DNA of 27,202 bases from Cochliopodium minus (lineage: Eukaryota > Discosea > Himatismenida > Cochliopodiidae): the NCBI GenBank assembly GCA_024220525.1, contig JAMYWO010000359.1, positions 8,903 through 36,104 of the forward strand, written 5' to 3'. The number at the start of each line of letters is the position of its first letter. Positions within the stretch are counted from its first letter, which is position 1. Positions 1 to 10,670 of the stretch are shown one piece after another. The notes below the pieces were generated by a model. It ran no database searches. It was not told the DNA's origin and was given only the letters and a program-made list of their open reading frames with translations. The translations under genes and the position numbers were made by a program.

Positions 1-77
1 AAATAAATAAATAAATAAAAATGAAAAAGAAATTTTGGAAAAAGAAAATACCTCTTCCATAAATGACTTTGTTGTTA
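1..77. repeat. Left copy of a 77-base terminal direct repeat
   Basis: Bases 1-77 are identical to 27126-27202, the last 77 bases of the window. The repeat holds an AAAT run, the 5' end of a Roco intron and the last 26 bases of a Roco COR exon (52-77 of exon 52-215, minus strand). It is not low-complexity throughout, so chance identity is excluded. It reads as an overlap that closes the sequence into a circle of 27125 bases. Confidence 0.97.
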
Positions 78-3000
78 TCGATGGGGAAACGAGGCCATTT
101 ATCAGGGAGGGGAGGTTTAGGTAACAAATTAGGAATGAAAGCAGTTGTTTTTATTGAATCTGTTGGTCTTCCACATATTACTCCCTTTGTCTCCCTCACT
201 ATCAACTCAAACACCCTTTTTTAAATAAAAAAAAATTAATATTCACGTAACATTAAAATAAACCAAAAAATAAATAAAATAAAATAAAATATTAAAAAAA
301 TAAAATAAAACATATAAAATTAAAAATAAAAAATAACAAAATTAAAAATAATAAAATATTATAAAATAAAACATAAAACAATAAAATATACTAAAACTGT
401 TTAATAAAATCATAAAAAAAAAAAGGTTACGATCTCCAGAGATGAACGGGAAAAGATTGGTTTTGGTTCCATATTACTGGAAAATCTTTTAATTTCAAAA
501 ACCCTGTCAACACTTCTTGTGACTATTTTTTATAATTTAATAATTTAATAAATAAAGAATATATAAAATAATTTAATTTAATAATTTATAAAGAAAGTAT
601 AAAATAATTTATAAAGAATGTATAAAATAATGAAAGAATTGTAAATGTAAATAATGTAATTAAATAAATAATGTAATAAATTATAAAATAAAATAAAATA
701 ATGATTGAAAAAGAAGAGTAAAAAAGGAATGATAAATATTTTTTTTTTTGTTATTTTTACGAATAATTTTTCTTCCAAGTAATAAAGCCAGTTGGGATTT
801 AAAATGACCAAATTTGCTTGAGGATCTGGAAACTCATATACCACTATCTTTCCTGTTAACAAATAAAATAAAATAAAATTAATAAAATAAAAATAAAAAT
901 AAAATAAAAATAAAAATAAAATAAAATAAAATTAATAAAATAAAATAAAAATAAAATAAAAATAAAATAAAATAACTTTATGAAATAAATAAAAATATTA
1001 TGTTGTAAAAATTATTTTTTTATTGAATTACCGATACGTTGAAGATATTGAGAAACGGTGGAGATTTCATTGTCTTGAATGTTGACATATTTAAGGGAGG
1101 AAAGAAAATGAGAATAAGTGAGGGCAGGTGCATAACTTGTCACTGTTTGAAGTTGTGATATCTTTGTTTCTGCTAATTGCAAATAGTATGGAATCTTATT
1201 ATTCAAAAAAAAATCAATTCAATAAGAAATAAAAATAAATGATCAAAAAAATAAAAATAAAAAAAATAAAAAAAAAAAAAAATTCAATAAGAAATAAAAA
1301 ATTTTCATTTAAATAAGAAATGAAAAATATCTAATGAAACAAATATTGAAAAATATACCTGATAAAATAAAAAAACACCAAATTAACAAAAAACAAAAAT
1401 AAATGAAAAACAAAAAGTAGTTGTAAAAGATCTTGTAAGCTGAAAATAAAAAAAATAATTAATTCAAAAAGAAAACAATACCAAATTAATTAAAATGATA
1501 AAAATAAAATATATAAAATTTTAAATATAAAAAATAAAAATAAAAATATATAAATTTAAATATAAAAATTTAATTTTTATTTTACCTCGTTAGAAAAGAT
1601 TTCTTCTTTGGCAGCAGTGGAGTAGAGATAAGTTTTGAGAGTCAAAACACCTTCATCATTTTTTTTGGTGGGGTTGGTAGCATGAAAAGGAGTTTGCAAC
1701 ATGTCATAATCATCTCCATAAGTTTGGTAGATGTCATTATACAAATTTGTTATTTTTTCTTGAGTCAAATATACACTGTCTGCGTGTGTTCCACAAATAA
1801 ACACTGGTGACTTTGGTGCTTTTTCTTTAATTTTCTTCAACCAAAAATCTATAAAAAAAAAAAAAGTTTAAACAAAATGATTTAAAGAATATCCTTTTTT
1901 TTTTTTTGAAAAGAAATGAAATTTTTTTATGATTAAAAAAAATGAAAAATAAAATAAAATAAAAAAATAAAAAATAAAAAATAAAATATAAAAAAATAAA
2001 AAAGTAGAAAAGTAAAAAATAAAATCATAAAAATAAAAAATAAAAAAGTAGTAAAATAAAAATAAAAAAATGTGTTTTTTTTTGGGAGTACCAATGTTCA
2101 ACTCTTCGAAAGGTTTGGTATAATCAACAACAATGACATAAATGGAAAAATCAGAAAAGTGATGAGACCAAGTGTTGATATATAAATCATCGTATTTAGG
2201 ATTAAAATCCCACACCTGAAATATTATTGGGTTTTGTATTGGACTATCTTCGTTCACTGCTTTATACTCAAATGTGTGTCTAATAAACTTTCCATACCTT
2301 TTTCAAAATAAAATTTAAATGAAAAACACAAAAAAAATTGTTTTAAAAATAAAAATAAATAAAATAAATATAAATTAAAATAAATATAATAAATAAATAA
2401 AATAAATAAAAATTAAAAATAAAATATGAAAAATATAAAAAAATATGGATAAACCTGTTGCGGTGTTTTTTTTTGTCTTCTTGGTATAACTTTTTGGCTT
2501 GGGAAACAATTTCTTCTTTGGGAGGATTGTTTTCAATGGTATTATTTGCGTTGTTTTGGTTTGTTGGTTTATTCGTTTCTGGTGTTTGCGCTTTTTTTAA
2601 AAAATATCAAAAAAAATTAATGATAATAATGAAAATAAATATTAAAAATTTTAAAGAAATTAAGAATATTAAAATAAAAAAATATCAAAGTCTTAAAAGT
2701 ATTAAAAGTATTAAAAATATTAATGCAGATTTAGTTTTTTATAAAGTAATAAATGGGAATAAAAAAAGTGGGGAAATATTACGTTTCAAGTCCACAGTAG
2801 ACATGACAGAGGAACGAAATTGAGACTTTTCCATATTTTCAACTTCTTCCAATTGTTTCCTTTCTTCATTCAATGATGCTTTCGATACTTTTGATAATGC
2901 CGTTGACAATGTAGTTTTACCTTTACAAAAATTAAAAAAATTAAAATATTAAATAAAATGAAATAAAAATATTAAATAAAAAAATATTAAATAAAATCTT

Positions 3001-4536
3001 TAAATATTAAAAAATAAAAAATTTTAAATTTTTAAATTTTTAAAGATAAATATTATTTTTAAATGAAAAAAGAATACCAGATTTAGGATCACCAACCAAA
3101 TAAACTTTAACTTTTTTCTTAGTTTTGGGAATTTTGACATATTTTTGGATATCTTGCAAAAAGTTTTCACTGTAATTCAATGACAACAAATTTTTTGTTA
3201 AATCAAGCTTCAAAAAAAAAAAATTAAATAATATGAAATGATTAAATTTAATAAATTAAAAATAAATAATTTTTAAAATTTAAGAATTAATTTTTTTTTA
3301 CTTTGGAGATTTTAGTCATTAAAGGAAAATCAGAGGGGAGACCTTCATCAACAATTTTATTTCCTTTCAACAACAAAGTTTCTAAATTGGTGAGTAAACC
3401 GATGGTGTGAGGTAATTCTTTCAAATCATTAAATTCCGCTGTCAAAGTTTTCAAACTCATACACAATCCTATTTTCTCTGGTAGTTCTTTCAATTTGTTT
3501 TTATTTATGTTCACCATCTGCAATTTCGTCAAATTTCCCAACTCATTACTAATTATAAAATAAATGGTTATAAAAAAATGATAATCAAAAGATAATAAAA
3601 AGTTTCTCAAATCCATTATTATTTTTTTTTAAATAATTATACATAAATTAACTTTTTTAATTATATAATAATTTATCTTATTTAATTAATAATTATACAT
3701 AAATTATCTTTTTTTAAAAAAAAAAATTTACCTTATATATTCGATTTGATTATGACTGATATCCAATTCACGAAGGTTGGAAAGGAATTTAATGTTTTCA
3801 TCAATATATTCGAGAAAATTCTTTTGGAGATTCAAAACGCACAAGTGTGATAAATTATAAATATGAGAATTTATTGTAAATTTGACTCTTTGATGCAAAG
3901 TCAATGTATCTTTTCCTGATTGACACTAATTAAATTGTTAATTATTCTCCCAATAAAAATAAATTCCTTTTTTTGTACCTTTCTATAATTATCATTTTGT
4001 TCCATATAATTCTGTAATTTCTCGGTGTACTCTGGTGTAATAAACTCCCAATCTATATCTGAAAAAAATTCAATAGGATCTTCTCTATAAGCAAATGTCC
4101 TTAAATTCCATTTTGATTCTATCGCTTTAAGAATCAATTCACATCCTGGATTGCTCAATCTTAGAAGAAAAAAAAAATGAGAAAATATAGAATTTCAAAA
4201 ATAAATTTACTTGACATTTATCATTGTTAAATTGGTGAGGGTTGTATTGACATTTATTCCATCAACAAGTGCCTTTAATCCTTGTCCAATATCTCCTCCT
4301 ATTCTTCCCAATAATTCAGGATTTTCAGATAAATCAAGAGATTTTAAACATGTAGTTCTTTTTAGCCAATCTGATATACAAACTGCATGCCCAACCTTTA
4401 ATTTCATTTTTGATAATTTGGCTTCTGTCAGACTATCCTCATTTATTGATTGATAAATTTTATCCCATTTCGTATTTGACTGAATTAGAAAATTTCTAAA
4501 TCAAAAGGATATACTTAAAATGAAAATCTATACCAT
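52..4536 (-). CDS. Roco protein (LRR-Roc-COR-kinase), N-terminal two thirds; continues at the right end of the window
   Basis: This part encodes residues 1 to about 759 of a Roco-family GTPase/kinase. Exons, 5' to 3': 4534-4536, 4211-4479, 3979-4159, 3732-3925, 3302-3548, 3078-3207, 2783-2920, 2455-2590, 2092-2297, 1586-1848, 1032-1194, 761-852, 431-522, 52-215. All joins are GT-AG and in phase. Leucine-rich repeats fill residues 30-310. The Roc GTPase domain follows, with P-loop GDPKSGKTTLS split across two exons, and the guanine motif GTHAD. The switch II position reads DFNPKYD, so the usual DxxG glycine is proline. The COR domain begins at IPYYLQLAE and includes VILNPNWLYYLEE and FIPNLLPKPPLPDKW. 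The start codon is the last three bases of exon 1, before a 54-base intron; it is the best in-phase ATG but the least certain part. The last exon ends in phase 1 and pairs with the exon at 26881 across the window ends. Confidence 0.88.
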
Positions 4537-4699
4537 TTTCAAAAGACAACAATTTTTTTTATATTTGAATTTTCTCTGATTTTTTTAACAAAATTAAATA
4601 AATAAATGACTGATTCAAAGCTTTTTCAGAGAGATGGAATCTTTTTGATATTTCAAATATTTTTCATTTTAGTGTTGGTAATTGAAAAAATAAAAAAAA
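4537..4699. promoter_or_regulatory. Short shared upstream region of the Roco and PB1/F-box/WD40 genes
   Basis: The Roco start (4536, minus) and the PB1/F-box start (4700, plus) are 163 bases apart and point away from each other. The sequence is AT-rich with poly-A just before the plus-strand ATG. I see no defined factor site. That it drives both genes is inferred from position only, and weakens if Roco has a further 5' exon. Confidence 0.4.
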
Positions 4700-7408
4700 A
4701 TGTCTTCCAAAGAGGGAATTATTAATGTCAAAGCAATCTACAAAAATCAATTCAGACGAACCAAAATGGAATTGACAACATTTGAAGAATTAAAACAAAA
4801 ACTCAAAGAAATATTTAATATTGAGGATTCCAAGGATATAGAAGTATTATATTTAGATGATGAAAATGATTACATAACAATTTCAACAGACTTTGAATTG
4901 GAAATATCGTTGGATTTTATTGTTAAAAATTTGTTAAAGCTGAAAATAGTTAAAATGGCTAATAAATTGAAGAAAGAAACAATTCAATTTACAAATGCAA
5001 TAACATCATTAGATACCATCTACAATCAAGAAAATTTACTCAAAATAGAAGAAATAGAAAGAATAGAAGAAAATAATTCAACAAATGGATTAGTACAAGA
5101 AGAAAAAAGTGTGATACATTTAGAAGAAGAAATGATTGAGAAAAATCAGTCAAAAGAATCTCTTTTAATGGTTTCTGAGAATTCAATGATGTTCTCCGAA
5201 GATTCAAAATGGATCGTTATTAAACCTTCCTATGGCAAAAATCATCTCCTCTCTACCTTTCCTGATCTTTTGATGTTGTATATCTTTGGCTATTTGGATT
5301 TGAAGGGATTAATTTGTGTATCAAGAGTTTGTACTGAATGGAGAAGATTAACCAACGATAAAAAATTATGGAAAGAATTCTACACCAATAATTTCATCAA
5401 AAAGAAAAATCCCTCTTATAAAATCAACAATTACAATCATCTCATCAATTTAAATAATTTTGACAATTTAGATAAAAATTCACTGAATAAAAATAACAAT
5501 AATTCTTTGAAAGAAAACATTAGTGAAAATTTTGCGGTAGATTGGAAAGAGAAAGTAAAAACTAAATATATCCTTGATACCAATTGGAGTACTGGTGAAT
5601 ATCTTTCCAATAATTTAAGAGGACATACCGCATGGGTCACCGGTATAAAAAAATAATTTTTTAAAAAAAAACATTTTTTGGAAATTTCAATTAATTCTTT
5701 TAAACAATTTAAATTTAAAGGATTGGATTTTCATTCAAACAAATTGGTAAGATAATACTTTATTATTTCTTTTGTTGTTTTTTTAATAAAATTTTTTTAA
5801 AATTTAATAAATAATTAAATAAATAATTAAATAATTAAATAAATAATTAAATAATTAAATAAATAATTAAATAAATAATTAAATAAATAATTAAATAAAA
5901 TAAATAATTAAATAAATTAATAATTAAATTAAATTAATATAATTAAATAATTAAACTAAATAGGTGAGTTCATCATATGATGGGACAATAAGGTTGTGGA
6001 ACACCCAAACAGGAAACACTCTTTTATTACTTTCCAACTCTAATACTCAAAATACTCCCAACCCTCTTCCCCTTCAACCCAACAGCCCTCCTCCCCCTCC
6101 CGTTTGGTGTGTTGGTATGTTTGAAAATGAACAAAAAGTAAATTTTTTTTTTTTTATTCCAATAAAATTAATTTTTATTTTTAAATATAATTAAATGAAT
6201 AAAATTTATTTTTATTTTTTATTATAATTAAATGAATAAATTTTATTTTTATTTTATTTTAAATATAATTATTATTTAAAACTTTAATATTTATAAAATT
6301 ATTTTTTAATTTAATTATTAATTTAACTTTATCAAAAAAAAAATAGGTAGTGACGGGAAGTGGAGATGCAAAGATAAGAATGTGGGATTTAAATATAGGA
6401 AAATGTTATGCACAATACAGAAAACATTTAGGTGGTGTTAAAGCTCTCAAAATCGATCACCAAAAAGTTATTACTGGCAGTGATGATAAAACTGTCAAAA
6501 TTTTTGACATAAACAGGTAAAATAAAATAATAAATAATTAATATAAATAAATAAAATAAAATAATAAATAATTAATATAAATAAATAAAATATAAATAAA
6601 ATAATATAAATAAAAAAATAAAACAAAAAAATATTAAATATTTAAAATTAGTAATTTAAATTTTTTAAAATGGTTTAGTGGACAAGTAGTAAAAACGATC
6701 CAAGAAGAAGGAGCAGTGAGTTGTTTGACTTTTGACAAAAATCTGCTTTTCACATCCACCAAAACGAGTTGTAAAATTAGTTGTTTTGATTTAAGAAAAT
6801 ATGAAAAACTGTTTGAATTTGTTGGACATAAAAAAGCAATATACACCCTTTCTTATAATCCCTCTACTAAAATTTTGGGTAAAAAAAAAAAAAAAATACA
6901 ATTTTTTTTCAAATTAAATTAATTTTTTAAAAAATTAAAAATAAATTCTTTTAATCTAACATAAACAAAATTTTTTTTTTAAAAGCGTCAGGAGGAAGAG
7001 ACAAAAGTATTTTTTTGTGGGACGAAAATTGCAACGTTTTGAAAAAGTTGACAGGACACAGATACAGTGTGATGACTTGTCAAATAGACGATGAAAAAGT
7101 TGTATCAGGTGGTGCTGGTAAAAATAATTAAAATTTTCTTTAATTTTCTTTATTATTTTTTTAAATTTTTTAAATTTTTTATTTTTTTTATTTTTTTATA
7201 TTTTTTGTTAGATAACACAATTAGAATTTGGGATATTCATCCTTATGATAATGTAGCTTGTAGACAAATATTACAAGGACATGGTCAAATGGTCACTACT
7301 TTAAAATTTGACAGTGAAAAAATTATTTCGGGAAGTGCAGATAGGACCTTAATCGTCTCTGATTTTTCCCATAAAAAAAAAGGAGAAAAGTTTAATTTTT
7401 TTGGATAA
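4700..7408 (+). CDS. PB1, F-box and WD40-repeat protein (candidate SCF ubiquitin-ligase substrate receptor)
   Basis: Seven exons, 4700-5642, 5721-5746, 5964-6137, 6347-6516, 6679-6878, 6986-7117, 7212-7408, all in phase, give 613 residues. Residues 8-90 are a PB1 domain: a basic patch (VKAIYKNQFRRTK) and an acidic OPCA-type motif (YLDDENDYITISTDFEL), so it could bind both acidic and basic PB1 partners. A low-complexity acidic stretch follows. An F-box lies near 180-225 (FPDLLMLYIFGYLDLKGL, then CTEWRRLTNDKKLWKEFY). From residue 305 there are about seven WD40 repeats, including GHTAWVTGLDFHSNKLVSSS, SGDAKIRMWDL, GSDDKTVKIFDI and DNTIRIWDI, expected to form a propeller. By family knowledge the F-box would recruit Skp1/cullin and the propeller the substrate. 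The ATG follows a poly-A run and opens the PB1 domain. Whether the complex forms is inference. Confidence 0.9.
5805..5955. repeat. Tandem AATTAAATAAAT-type repeat in intron 2 of the PB1/F-box/WD40 gene
   Basis: An intron stretch built from near-perfect repeats of about 12 bases, mixing ATAATTAAATAA and AAATAAATAATT. It contains no coding potential and ends just before the acceptor at 5962-5963. Confidence 0.8.
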
Positions 7409-7590
7409 ATCAAAACTTTTTAAAAATCTTTAAAAACCCAAACTATTTTCTTTATATTCTTTAAAAAAAGTTAAAAGATATAAAGTTTGAGTTCAATTTA
7501 AAAGAAATATAAAACCATAATTTTCTTTTATGAATTTTTAATTCAAATAAAAATAATAAAAATAAAATAAAAAAAATCAGAAATAAACAA

Positions 7591-10551
7591 ATGAAAATTA
7601 ACTTCAAAAAGATTTCATTCAAGCCTAATTTTTTCAAATGCAGATTCCTTTCTTCTCATGCATCCCAAAATTTTAATGTTGATAGCTGGAACGAGAATAA
7701 TGGTGTTCTATTAGATAAAAACAAAAATATTCTTTTAAATACACTCACCTTTCCTGATCAAAAAATATTTTGTGGATTGGATTCATTGAAAGCAACATTC
7801 AATGCATTATTAGATGTAAACAAATAATTTTAAAACCAACAAGATAAAATTAAGAACCAAATAATATTTATAAATTATTCTTTAATTTATCTTGTATCTA
7901 TTATCTTTTCATATCTTACCTTTAATTTTAATTTTATATTTTCAGTTATTATAAATAATTTTCCTTACTTTCCTTTCTCCAGAAAACAAATGGAAAAGCT
8001 CAAAATACATTGATTGTAACAGACAATGGTATCTTCAAAAAAACCGAAGCAATAAACATAACAAAGAGTTCATTGGAAACCAAAATGAAGAAAATATCAA
8101 TTTACAGTGAAACTAAGGAAAATCCATCTGTCCATGATGTTCTCAATATAACAAAGAAATATCTGGAAAATGATTGCGATAATATTATTGCAGTTGGAGG
8201 TGGGGTAAATGAAAGCAAACAAAGAATAATAAAATATTAAAATTCAAAAAAAGTTAAAAAAAAGATTATCAAGATAAGAAATTTTTTATTCAAAAAAAAA
8301 TTTTATAAATATTATTATTTAGGGTCCTATGGATGCAGCAAAAGGTAATTTAACAAATTAAATTAATTAAATTAATTTATTATATTGTTTGATTTTAATT
8401 TATTATTTATTATTTATTTTTTAAAAAAAAATAGCATCAGCAGCCATGATAGGGAGAATTAAAATGGGAAATTTCTACGACTTAAACTCTGAAGAGGCAT
8501 TGATGTGGACTGTTAAAGATTTGAAACAATTATTGTCTACTGGTCAATTTCCTAAAGAAGCTTCTCAAAACATTCCCCCTTTAATTTGCATTCCTACCAC
8601 TGCTGGTATATTTTTTGATTTTTTTTTAATTTAATTTATATTGTTCATTTTTTTTTGATTATTTAAGATTTTTTAATTATTTAAGATTTTTTTAATTTTT
8701 TTTTATTTAATTTTTAAAATTTTTGAAATTATTTTTTTTTTTAAGGAACTGGAAGTGAAAGTGGAAAGAGTAGCGTAATAGCAGATAAAAATGGAGTAAA
8801 GTATGTTTTGGGACATCCTTCTTTCATGCCTTTGTATGTTGCTTTGGGTATAAATATCTCTTTAAAAAATAAATTTTAAAAACAAATTAATTTAAATATA
8901 TTAATTAAAATAATTTTAAAAATAAATTAATTAAAACCAAATTAATTAAAACCAAATTAATTAAAACCAAATCAATTTAAATATATCAATCAAATAATTT
9001 AATCAATAAAAATAATTTTTTATAATTTTATTTTGTAGCTCCTCAACTTACTTACTCCATGCCTCCTTCCCTCACTTCTTCCACTGTAAAAAAAAACACT
9101 TTTAAATCATATTCTTTTCTATTTCATTTAATTACTTCCTAAATTGTTATTTTATTTAATTATTAATTTCATAATAATTCATTATTAATTTAATAATTCA
9201 CAATTAATTTATTTTAATTTAATTATTAATTTAATAATAATTTTGTTTAATTATTAATAATAATTTTGTTTAATTATTAATTTATTTTTCTAAAATTCAT
9301 TTAAATTAAAAAAAATTAATTTAAAAAAATTATTTTTAAAAAAAAAGGCAGTGGATGCATTGTTTCATTGTTTGGAAGCATATTTGGTGACAGACAAAGA
9401 TGGGTTTGAAGACGGATTGGACAGAGAAGGGATAGATAACTGTGATCATTTCGCATTGGAAGGAATTAAATTGATTTTAAAACATTTGTCTTCTGCCCTC
9501 GCTTCTCCTCAATCCCCCAACTCTCGTTTGTCCCTCTTAGTTGGTGCCAGGTATTTAAATTTTTTTTTGATTTTTTTTTTTTTCAAATTTGTTTTTACTT
9601 TACATTTCTTTTTTTCTGTTCTTATTTATTATATTTCATATTTCATATTTTATTTCATTTTATTTTATTTTATTTTTATTTGTTTTATTTTTATTTTATA
9701 ATTATGTTTATTTATTTTAAATTATTTTTAAATTTAAATTTCTTCTTACAAAAAATTCTTTGAAAAAATAGTCTTGGTGCAAAGGCATTCAGAAAAGGTG
9801 CATTGGGTACTTTATTTTATTTTTTAAAAAATAAAAAAATTAAATTTTTTCATTTCCTTTTTTTTATTTGTCAAAAGGTGCTGTTCATTCCACTGCTCAT
9901 GCTCTCGGATTTGCTTGTCATATTCACCATGGTACCGCCATCGCAAGAATGTAATTTTATTAATATTTTGCAAATTTTATTTTCTTATTTTTATTTTATT
10001 CAAATTTTATTTTCTTATTTTTTTTTCATTTTATTCAAATTTTACAAATTTTATTTTCTTTATTTTTATTTTTCTTAATTTTCATTTTTTTTTTATTTTT
10101 ATTTTATTTTCTTTATTTTTATTTAAAATTTTAAATAGTTCATTTCTCTTTATTTAAAAATGTTTATTTCGTTATTTTTTTTAAAAAAAGGTCCGTGCCA
10201 GTTACCAATTACAATGAAACATTGTTAAAGAGAAGAAAAGAAGGAAACAATTTGACAAAAGAAGACGAAGATTCCCTCAAAAAATTGGCAAACCTCTACT
10301 CCCTCTTTAAAAACGTTGGTTTTGTAAACAATGATCCAACCCACTCCCTCAGTAATTCCATGATTGAATTTTTGAAATCAGTAAAGTTGAATGTGGGAAT
10401 CAAAGATCTCCTCCCTTCTGGCCAAACTCCTGATTCTTTCATTGATTCTTTAACTCAAATTGCTTCCAATGATGCTTGTCAAACCAATTTGATCAGATTA
10501 GATTCTAATGATTACAGATCCATCTTTCAATACGCAAATAGATCTTTCTAA
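7591..10551 (+). CDS. Iron-containing alcohol dehydrogenase family protein, probably mitochondrial
   Basis: Ten exons, 7591-7815, 7983-8204, 8323-8344, 8435-8605, 8746-8847, 9039-9085, 9348-9550, 9772-9806, 9878-9950, 10191-10551, all GT-AG and in phase, give 486 residues. The first 25 residues are basic, lack acids and end RFLSSHAS, a typical mitochondrial leader. The nucleotide-binding motif GGG-GPMDAAK is assembled over a 22-base exon, followed by PTTAGTGSE. All four usual metal ligands can be placed: Asp and His of AVDALFHCLEAY, His of HSTAHALG, and His of HIHHG. The enzyme should be an NAD(P)-dependent, divalent-metal (iron-type) oxidoreductase. The length is near that of hydroxyacid-oxoacid transhydrogenase (ADHFE1), but its C-terminal part (SVPVTNYNE onward) does not let me assign that activity. 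An AATAAA lies at 10575, just after the stop. Confidence 0.88.
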
Positions 10552-10670
10552 TTTATCTTTTTTCCCCTTTCAATAATAAATTACTTTAATTTTCCACCAA
10601 TTTGGTTTTTGATATTAATTATTTATTATTTAATTATATTATTTTTTTTATAATCAAAATAAAAAAAAAA

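Noticed and set aside
1412-1439. Roco micro-exon reading LQDLLQLLF
   Set aside because: 28 bases long between two phase-0 ends, so it would shift the frame; kept only as a question.
2458-2823. Plus-strand 121-residue open frame
   Set aside because: It is antisense to two Roco exons and the intron between them, and starts from a non-ATG codon.
7591-10551. Firm naming of the dehydrogenase as ADHFE1 (hydroxyacid-oxoacid transhydrogenase)
   Set aside because: Metal ligands and length fit the wider iron-dehydrogenase family, but the C-terminal third does not show features I could tie to that enzyme.
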